This document shows, piece after piece, positions 1-8,044 of a stretch of DNA of 18,641 bases. The stretch's first letter is position 1; each line of letters begins with the position of its first letter. Made by a program: the position numbers and the translations under genes. Source of the stretch: Acidimicrobiaceae bacterium (GTDB lineage Bacteria; Actinomycetota; Acidimicrobiia; Acidimicrobiales; Acidimicrobiaceae). The notes beneath the pieces were generated by a model. It was not told where the DNA came from. It made no database searches and saw nothing but the letters and a program-made list of their open reading frames with translations. Where the stretch lies: contig JABEUP010000025.1 of the NCBI GenBank assembly GCA_013044365.1, positions 1 through 18,641 on the forward strand. Direction: 5' to 3'.

Positions 1-501
1 GTATTTATGGCGAGCTATCTGCTTTCTGCAGGTAGCGTATGGCCGGCAGCGGTCATGGCCGGCAGAGTCGGCTCCGTTAGTACAATCGTTTTAACCAGGA
101 TCATCGCCGCCGGACTAATGGTTGCAACTGCGCTCTCGCCGACGTTTTTGATCGCAGTGGTATTTCAGATCCTGCGAACTGCTGCCACCATGATGGCGAC
201 GCCGGTTCGCCAATCATTTACAATGGGGCTATTTCCTTCTGAAGAAAGAGCCTCCGCATCCGGATTCACTGGAGTGGTTCGCCGGCTTGCGGCATCCGCC
301 AGCCCGCCGATTGCCGGTGGCCTTTTCGAAAATGGATATCTGGAAATACCGTTTTTCCTGGGTGCCGGATTTCAGATATTGAGCGCGATACTTTACAGCC
401 GGTTCTTTGGACATATAGAACCACACATCCCCAAAGTACATATTATCGAAAGCGAAAACCCCGAAGTAGCAGATACTTTCTCAGACGACGAGACCTCTTG
501 A
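1..501 (+). CDS. MFS transporter, C-terminal part (5' end outside window)
   Basis: This is the carboxy-terminal portion of a major facilitator superfamily permease. The reading frame is open from base 1, so the gene begins upstream, and an internal ATG at 7 is probably not the start. About 166 residues remain. They contain several hydrophobic segments (around residues 5-20, 28-55 and 110-130) and an MFS-like cytosolic loop with P-x-R-Q-S, then L-F-P-S-E-E-R-A-S-A-S-G, which resembles drug/H+ antiporter-type and related MFS proteins. The protein ends in an acidic hydrophilic tail (S-D-D-E-T-S). It converges with the tetR gene downstream. The substrate cannot be inferred. Its place beside MMPL and ABC exporters suggests efflux, but this is context only. 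Confidence 0.8.
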   Translation, partial: VFMASYLLSAGSVWPAAVMAGRVGSVSTIVLTRIIAAGLMVATALSPTFLIAVVFQILRTAATMMATPVRQSFTMGLFPSEERASASGFTGVVRRLAASASPPIAGGLFENGYLEIPFFLGAGFQILSAILYSRFFGHIEPHIPKVHIIESENPEVADTFSDDETS

Positions 502-508
502 CACCGTA

Positions 509-523
509 CCAGGATTTACCTGG
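509..523 (+). terminator. weak hairpin after the MFS gene
   Basis: A 5-bp stem (CCAGG / CCTGG) with an ATTTA loop begins 8 bp after the MFS stop codon. It is followed within a few bases by an A/T-rich stretch (TCAAAATATTT). It could be a weak intrinsic terminator between the convergent MFS and tetR genes, but the stem is short and there is no clean T-run. Confidence 0.22.
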
Positions 524-635
524 CCATCAAAATATTTCTAACAAGTAGGGCCAGAGTCCCCCGTAGGCATCCAGAATGCATGTTTCACATATTTCGCGGC
601 CCAAGCCTGCCTCCGGAAAGCCAATTCGTATCAAA

Positions 636-1292
636 TTAACTATTAGCCGACAACGACCCTATTGGCTCTATAAGCTCAAATGCGCGACGAAGAAGACGAA
701 TCGAGTCATCTAGACCGGAAAGACGATTCCCACCCAAATCCCGAAGCGTCCAGAGCGTAGACCTCATCGCCGCCACTCCACACCTGGCCATAACACCCGC
801 AAACAGATCAAGATCACTGATGCCTGGATCGAGAAGGCGAATCTTGTCTCCCATGATTCCTGCAAGACTTTGCTCCCAATCAATGAACACTTTGACCGTT
901 CTTGCAGTCATGCTCTCATTCCATGGCTCTCGAAGCGGCAACATAAGGATATTTCCCTGCGCAGCATCGTCTCGCAGTACCGCTTCAACAGCTCGAAGAA
1001 GAGCCCCTAATGGGTGATCGCTCGACGGAGCCGCCTCGAACTCCATGGCGATACGATCCAAAAAACCGGCAATATCCGGTAGCAGCAGATCCTCTTTTGA
1101 CTGGAAATATCTAAAAAATGTCCTATCAGACACATCCGCCAAGTCCACAATTTGTTGAACGGTGGTGCCGGAAAATCCTTGTGCATCAAAGAGACTCCTG
1201 GCCGCCGATAGCAAGGCCCTTCGAGTATCGGCCTTCTTTCGCTCCCGTCGTCCATGTTCTTGCGTACCCTCCATGACTAACCATTCTAACAC
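636..1292 (-). CDS. TetR/AcrR family transcriptional repressor
   Basis: A 218-residue TetR-family regulator. The N-terminal helix-turn-helix domain (about residues 20-65) is clear: R-R-A-L-L-S-A-A-R-S-L-F, then G-F-S-G-T-T-V-Q-Q-I, then V-S-D-R-T-F-F-R-Y-F-Q-S-K-E-D-L-L. The C-terminal two-thirds is a helical ligand-binding and dimerisation domain typical of the family in length but not informative about ligand. The GTG at 1292 gives the longest form; an ATG at 1274 (six codons later) is an alternative, and neither has a strong Shine-Dalgarno. It is divergent from the MMPL transporter gene with a 145-bp spacer holding large palindromes. By family habit it therefore probably represses both genes and is released when a compound exported by the transporter binds. 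Confidence 0.92.
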   Translation of the reverse strand: MLEWLVMEGTQEHGRRERKKADTRRALLSAARSLFDAQGFSGTTVQQIVDLADVSDRTFFRYFQSKEDLLLPDIAGFLDRIAMEFEAAPSSDHPLGALLRAVEAVLRDDAAQGNILMLPLREPWNESMTARTVKVFIDWEQSLAGIMGDKIRLLDPGISDLDLFAGVMARCGVAAMRSTLWTLRDLGGNRLSGLDDSIRLLRRAFELIEPIGSLSANS

Positions 1293-1293
1293 T

Positions 1294-1307
1294 TGAGTTC
1301 CAACTCA
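1294..1307. promoter_or_regulatory. inverted repeat TGAGTT-CC-AACTCA next to the tetR start
   Basis: Perfect 6-bp arms with a 2-bp spacer lie immediately upstream of the tetR GTG and overlap the region where its ribosome-binding site would be. It is distinct in sequence from the large palindrome 7 bp further upstream. It may be an additional regulator site or an mRNA hairpin masking the start. The size suits a dimeric regulator, but there is no direct evidence. Confidence 0.3.
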
Positions 1308-1313
1308 TTTAAC

Positions 1314-1351
1314 ATTATGGCATATATGCCAAGTGGCATATATGCCATAAT
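1314..1351. promoter_or_regulatory. double palindromic operator in the tetR/mmpL spacer
   Basis: A perfect inverted repeat with 18-bp arms (ATTATGGCATATATGCCA, 1314-1331, and its reverse complement, 1334-1351) is separated by AG. Within it, the 14-mer TGGCATATATGCCA, itself a perfect palindrome, occurs twice (1318-1331 and 1334-1347), with centres 16 bp apart. Two tandem dimer sites in a divergent tetR/transporter spacer are the expected layout for a TetR operator bound by two dimers. A possible -10 hexamer for the transporter (TATACT, 1366-1371) lies just downstream, so its -35 region would fall in the right arm and be occluded by bound repressor. Confidence 0.75.
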
Positions 1352-1437
1352 GTAATTTGGCTGGATATACTTGATTCTGTCGTTGAGCAGATTATTGAAT
1401 CGAGATTCCATACCGAGGACTTGAACAGGAGTGCCAG

Positions 1438-3642
1438 GTGAAGAACAACAAAGTTCACGGTCTAGAAAGAATCGGGCAATCCTCGGCCCGCAATCCCCTC
1501 CTAGTAATAGGTACATGGATACTTCTCTTGATTCTCGTCGTCATCTCAAACAAAGCTCTCGGAGGGATATACCAAGACAACGTCGATATCTCCGGCACCC
1601 AGACGGCTCAAGGATTAAACCTTTTATCGCAAAATGACAAGAGCGCTGCAGGATTTTCCGGACTAATAGTAATTCACAGTTCAAAAATGGCACTTACACA
1701 GCAAAGGGCGGTCATCCAGACGAGCTACGCGAATTTGGCTAAGCTTCCCGATATCCTGTCAGTTTCTGATCCCCTTTTGCCAGGATCACAAACAATCTCA
1801 AAAGACCAAAGGACCGCCTATTTCGATATCCAATTCTCAAAACTGCCGCTGTCACTTGGAGTCAAATACCTTGGAAATCTGGATAGAGCAACAAGGCCGA
1901 TGGTTAATGCTGGGATTGAGGTCGAATACGGTGGCGGTTTAGACCAGCTCACACGACCAATACCAGCGGGCTTAGGGTCCGAGGGAATTGGATTCCTTGT
2001 AGCACTTTTAGTGCTTCTGGTCAGTTTTGGTAGTATCGCAGGCACGTTGTTGCCACTTGCAACTGCGTTAATCAGCGTGGGAATCGGTGTCAGCTTGTTA
2101 GGCATCATTGCGTCCGTAGTGACCTTTGGAACCGCATCTCCTACATTGGCGATCATGATCGGCCTTGGAGTAGGGATTGATTATGCCCTATTCCTCACCA
2201 CAAGATTCAGGCAAAGCATTATTAATGGAATAGATCCGGTCACTGCAGCCGGAAGCGCCGCCAAATCCAGCGGAAAAGCGGTACTGATTGCAGCCACGAG
2301 TGTTTCCATCGCTCTTTTGGGCTTATATACGTCGGGGATCACCTTCATCGGACGACTTGGCGTGGCAGCAATCTTCGGAGTTATCATTGCTGCCGCCGGA
2401 GCAATTACGCTCGTTCCAGCAGGCTTGGGGCTGCTCGGACGCAGGATAGACAGGTACAGTTTCCGCAGGCCGGTTGCAGAATCAAGCGGCGAGTCTGACG
2501 GCTGGAACAGATATGCGCAAAAGGTCCGCAAACGACCGTGGCTTTTCCTTATTGGAGGGCTTTTTGTGATGGGCATCCTCACCGTACCACTGTTGTCGAT
2601 CCACATCGGCCATGTCGGAGATGGAGCTGATCCGACCAGTTTCACAGACAAGAGAGCCTACGACCTGATGTCAAATGGTTTTGGAAAAGGTACCAACGGA
2701 ACCTTGCTGATTGTTGTCGACCTTGCGGGATCCAAAGTTCCTCCCGCGGCCTTGGGCCAAAAAATGTACAAGGAATTGTCTGCAACCACCAATGTCGCCA
2801 AAGTTGGCTTGCCAACTGTCACCCCCAACGGCAAGCTCCTAATCGATAATGTGATCCCCAACACCGGTCCGCAAAACCAAGCTACCAGCAAACTTTTCAC
2901 CACTCTGGTTGACACCACGATGCCAAACGTTGTCGCCGGTACGGGAGCCAAAGCTTACGTTACTGGTGGAACTGCCGCCCAGATTCAGTTTGACCAGATT
3001 CTTGCATCCAGATTGCCGATAATCATCGCCGTGGTTGTACTCGCCGCGTTCCTAATCATCATGGCAAGCTTTCGAAGCATCGTTATTGCGGTGAAGGCGG
3101 CATTGTTGAATTTGATAAGCATTGGTGCCGCTTACGGAGTAATAGTTGCAATTTTCCAGTGGGGATGGGGACGCGGGTGGATCGGCGTAAGTGAGAATGT
3201 TCCAATCGAATCATATGTTCCAATGATGATGTTTGCCATTGTCTTTGGACTTTCGATGGATTATGAAATCTTTCTGTTATCCCGCGTCAAGGAATACTGG
3301 GATGAAACCCGAAACAATGGGTATGCGGTAGCGGCTGGATTGGCATCCACCGCCAGAGTAATTACAGCCGCCGCACTGATTATGGTCAGCGTTTTCAGCG
3401 CCTTTGTGACATCCAATCAAGTGGTCATCAAGATGTTGGCTCTCGGACTTGCAGCAAGCGTACTGATCGACGCAACAGTTGTGAGACTGTTGCTGGTACC
3501 GGCAATCATGAGCATATTGGGTGAGAAAAGCTGGTACATGCCCAGGTGGCTGGAGAGATTGGTACCACACATTGAAGCCGAGAACAAACCGGTAGATTCA
3601 CAAGAAAAATCGCCAACCCACTGGCCAGAAGATGCTATTTAG
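1438..3642 (+). CDS. MMPL family (RND superfamily) transporter
   Basis: A 734-residue membrane transporter of the MMPL/ActII-3 type within the RND superfamily, which exports lipids or small lipophilic compounds using the proton gradient. The usual two-fold architecture is visible. Each half has one N-terminal membrane span (about 16-36 and 375-395), a large extracytoplasmic loop (about 40-175 and 400-520) and a block of five spans. The paired diagnostic motifs are G-L-G-V-G-I-D-Y-A-L-F at about 242 and F-G-L-S-M-D-Y-E-I-F at about 604; their acidic residues are thought to relay protons. Translation starts at GTG, supported by AGGAG at 1427-1431 with a 6-nt spacer. It is divergent from the TetR gene and very likely under its control. 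The substrate is unknown; drug or lipid export is the family expectation. Confidence 0.93.
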   Translation: MKNNKVHGLERIGQSSARNPLLVIGTWILLLILVVISNKALGGIYQDNVDISGTQTAQGLNLLSQNDKSAAGFSGLIVIHSSKMALTQQRAVIQTSYANLAKLPDILSVSDPLLPGSQTISKDQRTAYFDIQFSKLPLSLGVKYLGNLDRATRPMVNAGIEVEYGGGLDQLTRPIPAGLGSEGIGFLVALLVLLVSFGSIAGTLLPLATALISVGIGVSLLGIIASVVTFGTASPTLAIMIGLGVGIDYALFLTTRFRQSIINGIDPVTAAGSAAKSSGKAVLIAATSVSIALLGLYTSGITFIGRLGVAAIFGVIIAAAGAITLVPAGLGLLGRRIDRYSFRRPVAESSGESDGWNRYAQKVRKRPWLFLIGGLFVMGILTVPLLSIHIGHVGDGADPTSFTDKRAYDLMSNGFGKGTNGTLLIVVDLAGSKVPPAALGQKMYKELSATTNVAKVGLPTVTPNGKLLIDNVIPNTGPQNQATSKLFTTLVDTTMPNVVAGTGAKAYVTGGTAAQIQFDQILASRLPIIIAVVVLAAFLIIMASFRSIVIAVKAALLNLISIGAAYGVIVAIFQWGWGRGWIGVSENVPIESYVPMMMFAIVFGLSMDYEIFLLSRVKEYWDETRNNGYAVAAGLASTARVITAAALIMVSVFSAFVTSNQVVIKMLALGLAASVLIDATVVRLLLVPAIMSILGEKSWYMPRWLERLVPHIEAENKPVDSQEKSPTHWPEDAI

Positions 3643-3750
3643 CAAAAGGCGGATTTGCTGGCGTGATATTTGAAAAGACTGAAATGGAATGTGGAATGCG
3701 AAGTTCCGGGATTTATCCGCAAGGAGGCAGTATCTGAGCCAGCCAGAAGC

Positions 3751-3780
3751 GGCGGCGGGATAGTTTTGACCGCCCTATTT
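3751..3780 (+). terminator. possible terminator after the MMPL gene
   Basis: GGCGG (3751-3755) pairs with CCGCC (3770-3774) around a 14-nt loop and is followed by CTATTTT, about 110 bp after the MMPL stop and abutting the stop of the convergent ABC permease. The loop is large and the T-run imperfect. A second weak hairpin (AGCAAA / TTTGCT, 3641-3659) overlaps the MMPL stop codon itself. Confidence 0.28.
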
Positions 3781-5427
3781 TCCGCAAATGTCTCGCCGCA
3801 CAAAAAACCCAAGCCCAGCCAGTGCTGCCGCCAGCCCGCCCAGTACCATCAGGATATCGCTGGTCAGGTTGATGCTTACTGCGGGAGCAGCTGCCATCTG
3901 ATGGAATAACGAGGTGTCAAATATCCAGTGATTCAATGCACCAACACCACCAACGATCTCAATTAGAAGCGACCATGCCAAAACTCCATAGCCGGCAAAT
4001 GTGGTTGCTCTGGGCCATATTCCAAAGACAAGAGCGCTGACCCCCAAAAGTGCCACTGCCGGTGCAACTATATTTAGACCGGCCCCGATAGAAGCAAAAA
4101 ACGAGACTTTAGGACTTTGAAGTACCGCGCCAAGCCAGCTAAAGATACCGGCAATGACTCCCATGGTTACCAAAACCAAGGTTGCTACCAGCAATTTGCC
4201 ACCGAACCACCAAATCCGCTTGAGTGGATGAACCAAGAGCTGATCTAGGCGCCCCTCGGACTCTTCGACCTGAGCAGCATTAATCTGCCCTATGGCAACA
4301 AAGCCTACCAATACCCCCATCATCAGAAATGACACCCCGAGAAATGTTTCGATACCTGTACCAGATGCTCCAAGTCTGGTAAACACAGTCTGAACCGAAG
4401 ACTGTGACAGCGTCCCGCCTGCTGCGTCAGCAATAAAACCGCTGATAAGCCCTGTTGCAGCTAGGGCGACAGCCCAGGATATGATCAACGAACGCTCAAG
4501 GCGAATAGTCAGACCCATGCTTCCCGAAAGAAATGAGAAATTTGCTTCTGAATGATCATGATCACCGACCATGCTGGCACCAAGATCCCGCAAGCCCGCC
4601 AGGTACAAGCTCACAATTACAAGAACAATAGTGAAGGCAAAAATCGGCGCCAGTCCGATCGGGTAGGATGATACAAGTGGCTGTAGCTGCTCCACCCATC
4701 CAAGAGGTGACACCCAAATTAGCCAATGGAGAGCACCTCCGGAATCAGCCACCATCCTAAGTGCATAGCTAACGCCTAATACCCAGGACGCGTAAGTCGC
4801 CGCCTGTCGACGGGTAGCAGCCAACTGACTGGCCAAAGCTCCAACGGCAATAAACATAAGCGTGGTAACCACCAGGGAGAGAGAGAAAAACAATGCCGGC
4901 TGAACTCCAATATTTACATCGGGAGATTTACCTGCCACTACTGTGATCAGAGCCGTGAATAGCCACACCACTATCACTCCGCCTGACAGCCCCAAGATCA
5001 CTTGAGCAGCCGCTCCTCGCCGGGTTGCGCGACCCATCAGGAGCAACTCCCACCGTCCGGATTCTTCCTCGCCACGAAGGAGCCTGGTACTAATAAGCAG
5101 TCCCCAAATGCCGCCAATGATACTGATGGTCAACCAAACCTTGAAGACGGTAAAGCCGGCTACAGTTTGCAGCTGCGGTGCCGGACCAAAAAGTGCGCTG
5201 GTGGAGATATTTGCACCGAATGCGGAAGCCAAACTATTTCTATCTGTCTGGGTCCTATAGATCGTCGAATAGCTCAGGGCGGTGAAAGCCACCATACAAC
5301 CGAAAACCACCCCCCATAAGACTGAAGAGGGAAGAGCGGAACGCAGAGTTCGACGGACGATAACGGTGTCGAACCTATTACAAGATGTCTCCGATTTCAT
5401 AAAAGCATCATCTGCCTGCACTGGCAT
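3775..5427 (-). CDS. ABC-2 type exporter permease, two-block (TnrB-like)
   Basis: An integral membrane permease of about 550 residues paired with the ATPase gene just upstream. It has two similar membrane halves, each opening with a span after a cationic segment and followed by an amphipathic stretch with an E-E-S-G-R-x-E or E-E-S-E-G-R-L-D-Q-L element (L-L-R-G-E-E-E-S-G-R-W-E-L-L in the first half, Q-V-E-E-S-E-G-R-L-D-Q-L in the second). That duplication, the length and about 12 predicted spans match the actinobacterial 'exporter of polyketide antibiotics' permeases (COG3559-like). The frame is open to 5481. I prefer the ATG at 5427, which has GGAAG 6 nt upstream and overlaps the end of the ATPase gene by 20 nt. 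An ATG at 5400, 7 nt past the ATPase stop, is also possible. The substrate is not readable from sequence. Confidence 0.88.
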   Translation of the reverse strand: MPVQADDAFMKSETSCNRFDTVIVRRTLRSALPSSVLWGVVFGCMVAFTALSYSTIYRTQTDRNSLASAFGANISTSALFGPAPQLQTVAGFTVFKVWLTISIIGGIWGLLISTRLLRGEEESGRWELLLMGRATRRGAAAQVILGLSGGVIVVWLFTALITVVAGKSPDVNIGVQPALFFSLSLVVTTLMFIAVGALASQLAATRRQAATYASWVLGVSYALRMVADSGGALHWLIWVSPLGWVEQLQPLVSSYPIGLAPIFAFTIVLVIVSLYLAGLRDLGASMVGDHDHSEANFSFLSGSMGLTIRLERSLIISWAVALAATGLISGFIADAAGGTLSQSSVQTVFTRLGASGTGIETFLGVSFLMMGVLVGFVAIGQINAAQVEESEGRLDQLLVHPLKRIWWFGGKLLVATLVLVTMGVIAGIFSWLGAVLQSPKVSFFASIGAGLNIVAPAVALLGVSALVFGIWPRATTFAGYGVLAWSLLIEIVGGVGALNHWIFDTSLFHQMAAAPAVSINLTSDILMVLGGLAAALAGLGFFVRRDICGK

Positions 5428-6328
5428 CATTTGCTTCCAAATCTTTACCATCACCATAAAGTGACAGAAACAGCTCTTCAAGCGACGGTTCGCGGCTTGT
5501 CAGATCGGTTACCTGGGCGTCTGCCAAAACCTCCAGCAGCGGCTTCATAGATCCCTTGACTTGTACACTGACCCGGCGGCCATCTTGTCGAATAGACTTC
5601 AACCCCGGAATTTTTGATAGGTCGGGAATTTCACCATTGAAGGTGGCCTCCAACGTCTTCACCGACAGATGGCGCATGTCTGAAAGCGTGCCCATCTCTA
5701 TGAGGCGACCCTGGCGCAGAATACCAACACGATCACATAACGCCTCAACCTCGCTCAGAATGTGAGATGACAAAAACACTGTCTGTCCGCGTTCCCTGGC
5801 CTCATCAACACTATGACGAAATTCGTGCTCCATGAGGGGATCAAGTCCCGAAGTGGGTTCGTCAAGAATCAGAAGGTCCGGACGGGCCATGAGTGACGCA
5901 ATTAGCACGACTTTTTGGCGGTTGCCTTTGGAGTAGGCCCGTATTTTTCGTGACGAATCAAGTTGGAATCTTTGGATCAAAACGTCCCTGTACGCCTCGT
6001 CAATGCGACCGTGAATCCTTCCAAGTAGATGCAGGGTCTCCTCTCCCGTGAGAGTCGGCCATAGTCCGGCTTCACCAGGCACGTATGTGATCCTTCTGTG
6101 AACCTCCATCGAACTTCGATGGCAATCCAGTCCGAATATTTCTGCCCTTCCTCCTGTAGGCTGTATCAAACCCAAAAGCAACCGGATCGTGGTTGTTTTA
6201 CCAGCTCCATTTGGACCCAAAAATCCGAATACCTCTCCTGGGCGGATTTCAAGGTTCAGGTCAGATAACGCATCAGTAGAACCGTAACGCTTGGACAAAT
6301 TAAGAGTTCGAATCGCAGGAACAATCAT
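5408..6328 (-). CDS. ABC exporter ATP-binding protein
   Basis: A 306-residue ATPase energising the adjacent permease. Walker A is G-P-N-G-A-G-K-T-T (38-46), the signature is S-K-G-N-R-Q (about 133-138), Walker B is L-L-I-L-D-E-P (about 152-158), and the switch histidine sits in L-S-S-H-I-L-S-E. The signature S-K-G-N and the V-P-G-E element in place of a Q-loop glutamine are usual for exporter ATPases of this group rather than a defect. The last 80 or so residues form the extra C-terminal domain seen in drug-export ATPases such as DrrA. ATG at 6328 has a good Shine-Dalgarno (GGAGGT, 6 nt spacer). It is the first gene of a two-gene operon with the permease, which it overlaps. Confidence 0.93.
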   Translation of the reverse strand: MIVPAIRTLNLSKRYGSTDALSDLNLEIRPGEVFGFLGPNGAGKTTTIRLLLGLIQPTGGRAEIFGLDCHRSSMEVHRRITYVPGEAGLWPTLTGEETLHLLGRIHGRIDEAYRDVLIQRFQLDSSRKIRAYSKGNRQKVVLIASLMARPDLLILDEPTSGLDPLMEHEFRHSVDEARERGQTVFLSSHILSEVEALCDRVGILRQGRLIEMGTLSDMRHLSVKTLEATFNGEIPDLSKIPGLKSIRQDGRRVSVQVKGSMKPLLEVLADAQVTDLTSREPSLEELFLSLYGDGKDLEANDASAGR

Positions 6329-6377
6329 CCGACTACCTCCAAATTCCGGTAAAGCTTCCTAAAACCTGGAAGATCCT

Positions 6378-6410
6378 ACGTTAGAGCGCCGCAAGCGATC
6401 GGTTCAACCG
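6378..6410 (-). promoter_or_regulatory. candidate promoter and palindrome upstream of the ABC exporter operon
   Basis: On the minus strand TTGAAC (6407 to 6402) is followed after 18 bp by TAACGT (6383 to 6378), about 50 bp before the ATPase start. The -35 element sits inside an 11-bp interrupted palindrome CGGTT-C-AACCG (6400-6410), a plausible operator position. The -10 match is poor, so this is only a candidate. Confidence 0.28.
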
Positions 6411-7082
6411 CCCAAAATAATACTCCATCCGTTTCACCACGTTATGGAAAATTTCCCAAAAAGGCATTTCAAAATTCCAGCACATCCAAACTCAGTAGGT
6501 TTAGCCCGGGGACCAAAATGTTGGCCAAGATGACCTCGAACTCGTCCCGGCAATAAATCGGAGCAAGTATTTTACTCCGCTGGCTGCAAGTAATTACATT
6601 TTGACTTGCTCGCCTGATCAATCTCGCTGATGGCTATGGCCCCCATGTCACTTTGATACAGACTGTGGTCAAAACAGCAGGGTATGCCTAAATTCACAAA
6701 CTGGCTTATTAGCGACGTCCTAGTCCGCATTTCACCTTCATGGAAACTGAAATAGGCGGTGACTAGGTATAACCTTTGGCACATGACTACCGAAGTCATG
6801 TAATTTTCACGACTCAAGGCCCCTAACCTGGTCAAACAAGCAGCCGTTTATTCGTTGGAAGTTGATCTTCGGTTTAGTGCAGCCTAAGCCAGGAGCCTCT
6901 CGAATCTGACCGTAAGGTAGCTATTACCCGGGTTTGTCATTACTGTCATCAACTCAAGCCAGGCCACTGCCACCCCGCGGCCAGAATGAAATGTACATGA
7001 GTTTGAGCTGCTCGGGGTTCCGGTTCAAATACCCATAAATCTGACTGGATAGTAACCGCAGGCGAGCCGAACCGCAATTGGC

Positions 7083-7098
7083 TGGCTCAACAGAGCCA
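7083..7098 (-). terminator. hairpin downstream of the dienelactone hydrolase gene
   Basis: A perfect 6-bp stem TGGCTC / GAGCCA with an AACA loop lies 24 bp after the stop of the last gene of the six-gene minus-strand cluster. There is no T-run after it on the minus strand, so it could be a weak or Rho-assisted end or an mRNA-stabilising hairpin. Confidence 0.3.
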
Positions 7099-7121
7099 TC
7101 GACACCTTTGCAATAAAGGAA

Positions 7122-8006
7122 CTACAGCCAGCGTCGCAGCCATTGAAGCGTATGCTGCCAGGCATCGACAGCTGCCTCGGGATGATATCGATCGGGGTTA
7201 GTGTCGTTGTGGAACGCATGTTGAGCACCCGGATAAATGATCTTTTCAAATACCTTCTTATGCTCTGTGGTCGCAGCTTCAATCTCGTCTATCCCGGCAT
7301 TGATTCTCTCGTCTAATCCGCCATAAATGGCCAGAATCTTGGCGGCAATATTTGGAACATCCTCTAATGGCGGATTCGGACCATAAAAAGGCACCGCTGC
7401 CTTAAGTCGGGAATCCTTGGTTATGAGCCGCCAAGCCATTCCGCCTCCAAAGCAGAAGCCAACAACTCCGATTCGGTCAGCCTGTACCGATTCGTCGGCT
7501 GCGAGAAGGGACACGGCTGATATCAGATCTTCGACCAATTCCTCGCGCCCTATAGTACCCAGCGCCGTTGTCGCATCTGCAGGATCCGCAAATGCTTGAG
7601 TGCCGCCCCTGCGGGACAAAAGGTCAGGCGCCACAGCTACGAACCCCTCCTTCGCAAAACGCCTTGCCACATCTTCAACATAAGGTACAAGTCCCTTATT
7701 CTCATGGATCACAATTACGCCAGGTAGCGATCTACCCTCTTTGGGCTTGGCACAGTAGGCCAGCACATCAGCTTCATTACCCTTCGCCCGGGCTCGCCAG
7801 GCGACTATGTTGCCGTCCACTACTTCCACTTGAGTCTCCTTAGCGGAAGTCTCCGCGCTTAGCTTTGCGGCGACCAAATGGTCGCTCATCGCGCTGGCCA
7901 AAGCCTTGTCAAAAACAGTCAACCGACGATTTCTCTCTTCCTCGGAGATATAGCCCAAATCGGCTTCCTCAAGTATTTCATCTCGGAGATAGTCCTGTAA
8001 TTCCAT
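7122..8006 (-). CDS. dienelactone hydrolase family protein
   Basis: An alpha/beta hydrolase of 294 residues from the ATG at 8006 (a GTG at 8015 is also in frame, but GAGAGG lies too close to it and about 10 nt from the ATG). The dienelactone hydrolase fold is clear: I-H-E-N-K-G with the family glutamate (E102), nucleophile Cys185 in G-F-C-F-G-G-G, Asp232 in G-G-L-D-E-R, and His263 in G-A-Q-H-A-F-H-N-D. These give the Cys-Asp-His triad. The N-terminal 60 residues form a helical, charged extension seen in some family members. Enzymes of this family hydrolyse lactones and other activated esters, classically dienelactone in chloroaromatic breakdown, but many have other substrates. It is the last gene of the cluster, 38 bp after the SDR gene, and probably acts late in the same pathway. 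Confidence 0.92.
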   Translation of the reverse strand: MELQDYLRDEILEEADLGYISEEERNRRLTVFDKALASAMSDHLVAAKLSAETSAKETQVEVVDGNIVAWRARAKGNEADVLAYCAKPKEGRSLPGVIVIHENKGLVPYVEDVARRFAKEGFVAVAPDLLSRRGGTQAFADPADATTALGTIGREELVEDLISAVSLLAADESVQADRIGVVGFCFGGGMAWRLITKDSRLKAAVPFYGPNPPLEDVPNIAAKILAIYGGLDERINAGIDEIEAATTEHKKVFEKIIYPGAQHAFHNDTNPDRYHPEAAVDAWQHTLQWLRRWL

Positions 8007-8044
8007 TAGTACCACACCTCTCTCGGTCTCATTACCAGCTACTC

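Larger units (their letters stand above)
6329..7121. other. 793-bp region without a recognisable gene
   Basis: This lies between the ABC exporter operon and the end of the dienelactone hydrolase gene. It holds the exporter promoter region at its left end and a hairpin at 7083-7098 at its right end. A minus-strand open frame at 6572-6835 (87 codons) has no recognisable domain, no good ribosome-binding site and no family-like composition. I do not support it as a gene. Confidence 0.5.

Noticed and set aside
1818..2951. Long minus-strand open frames inside the MMPL gene
   Set aside because: They are antisense to a clearly coding, family-matching gene and show no domain of their own.
6572..6835. 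87-codon minus-strand open frame
   Set aside because: No domain, no Shine-Dalgarno and no family resemblance. It is compatible with a chance open frame in a gene-free stretch.
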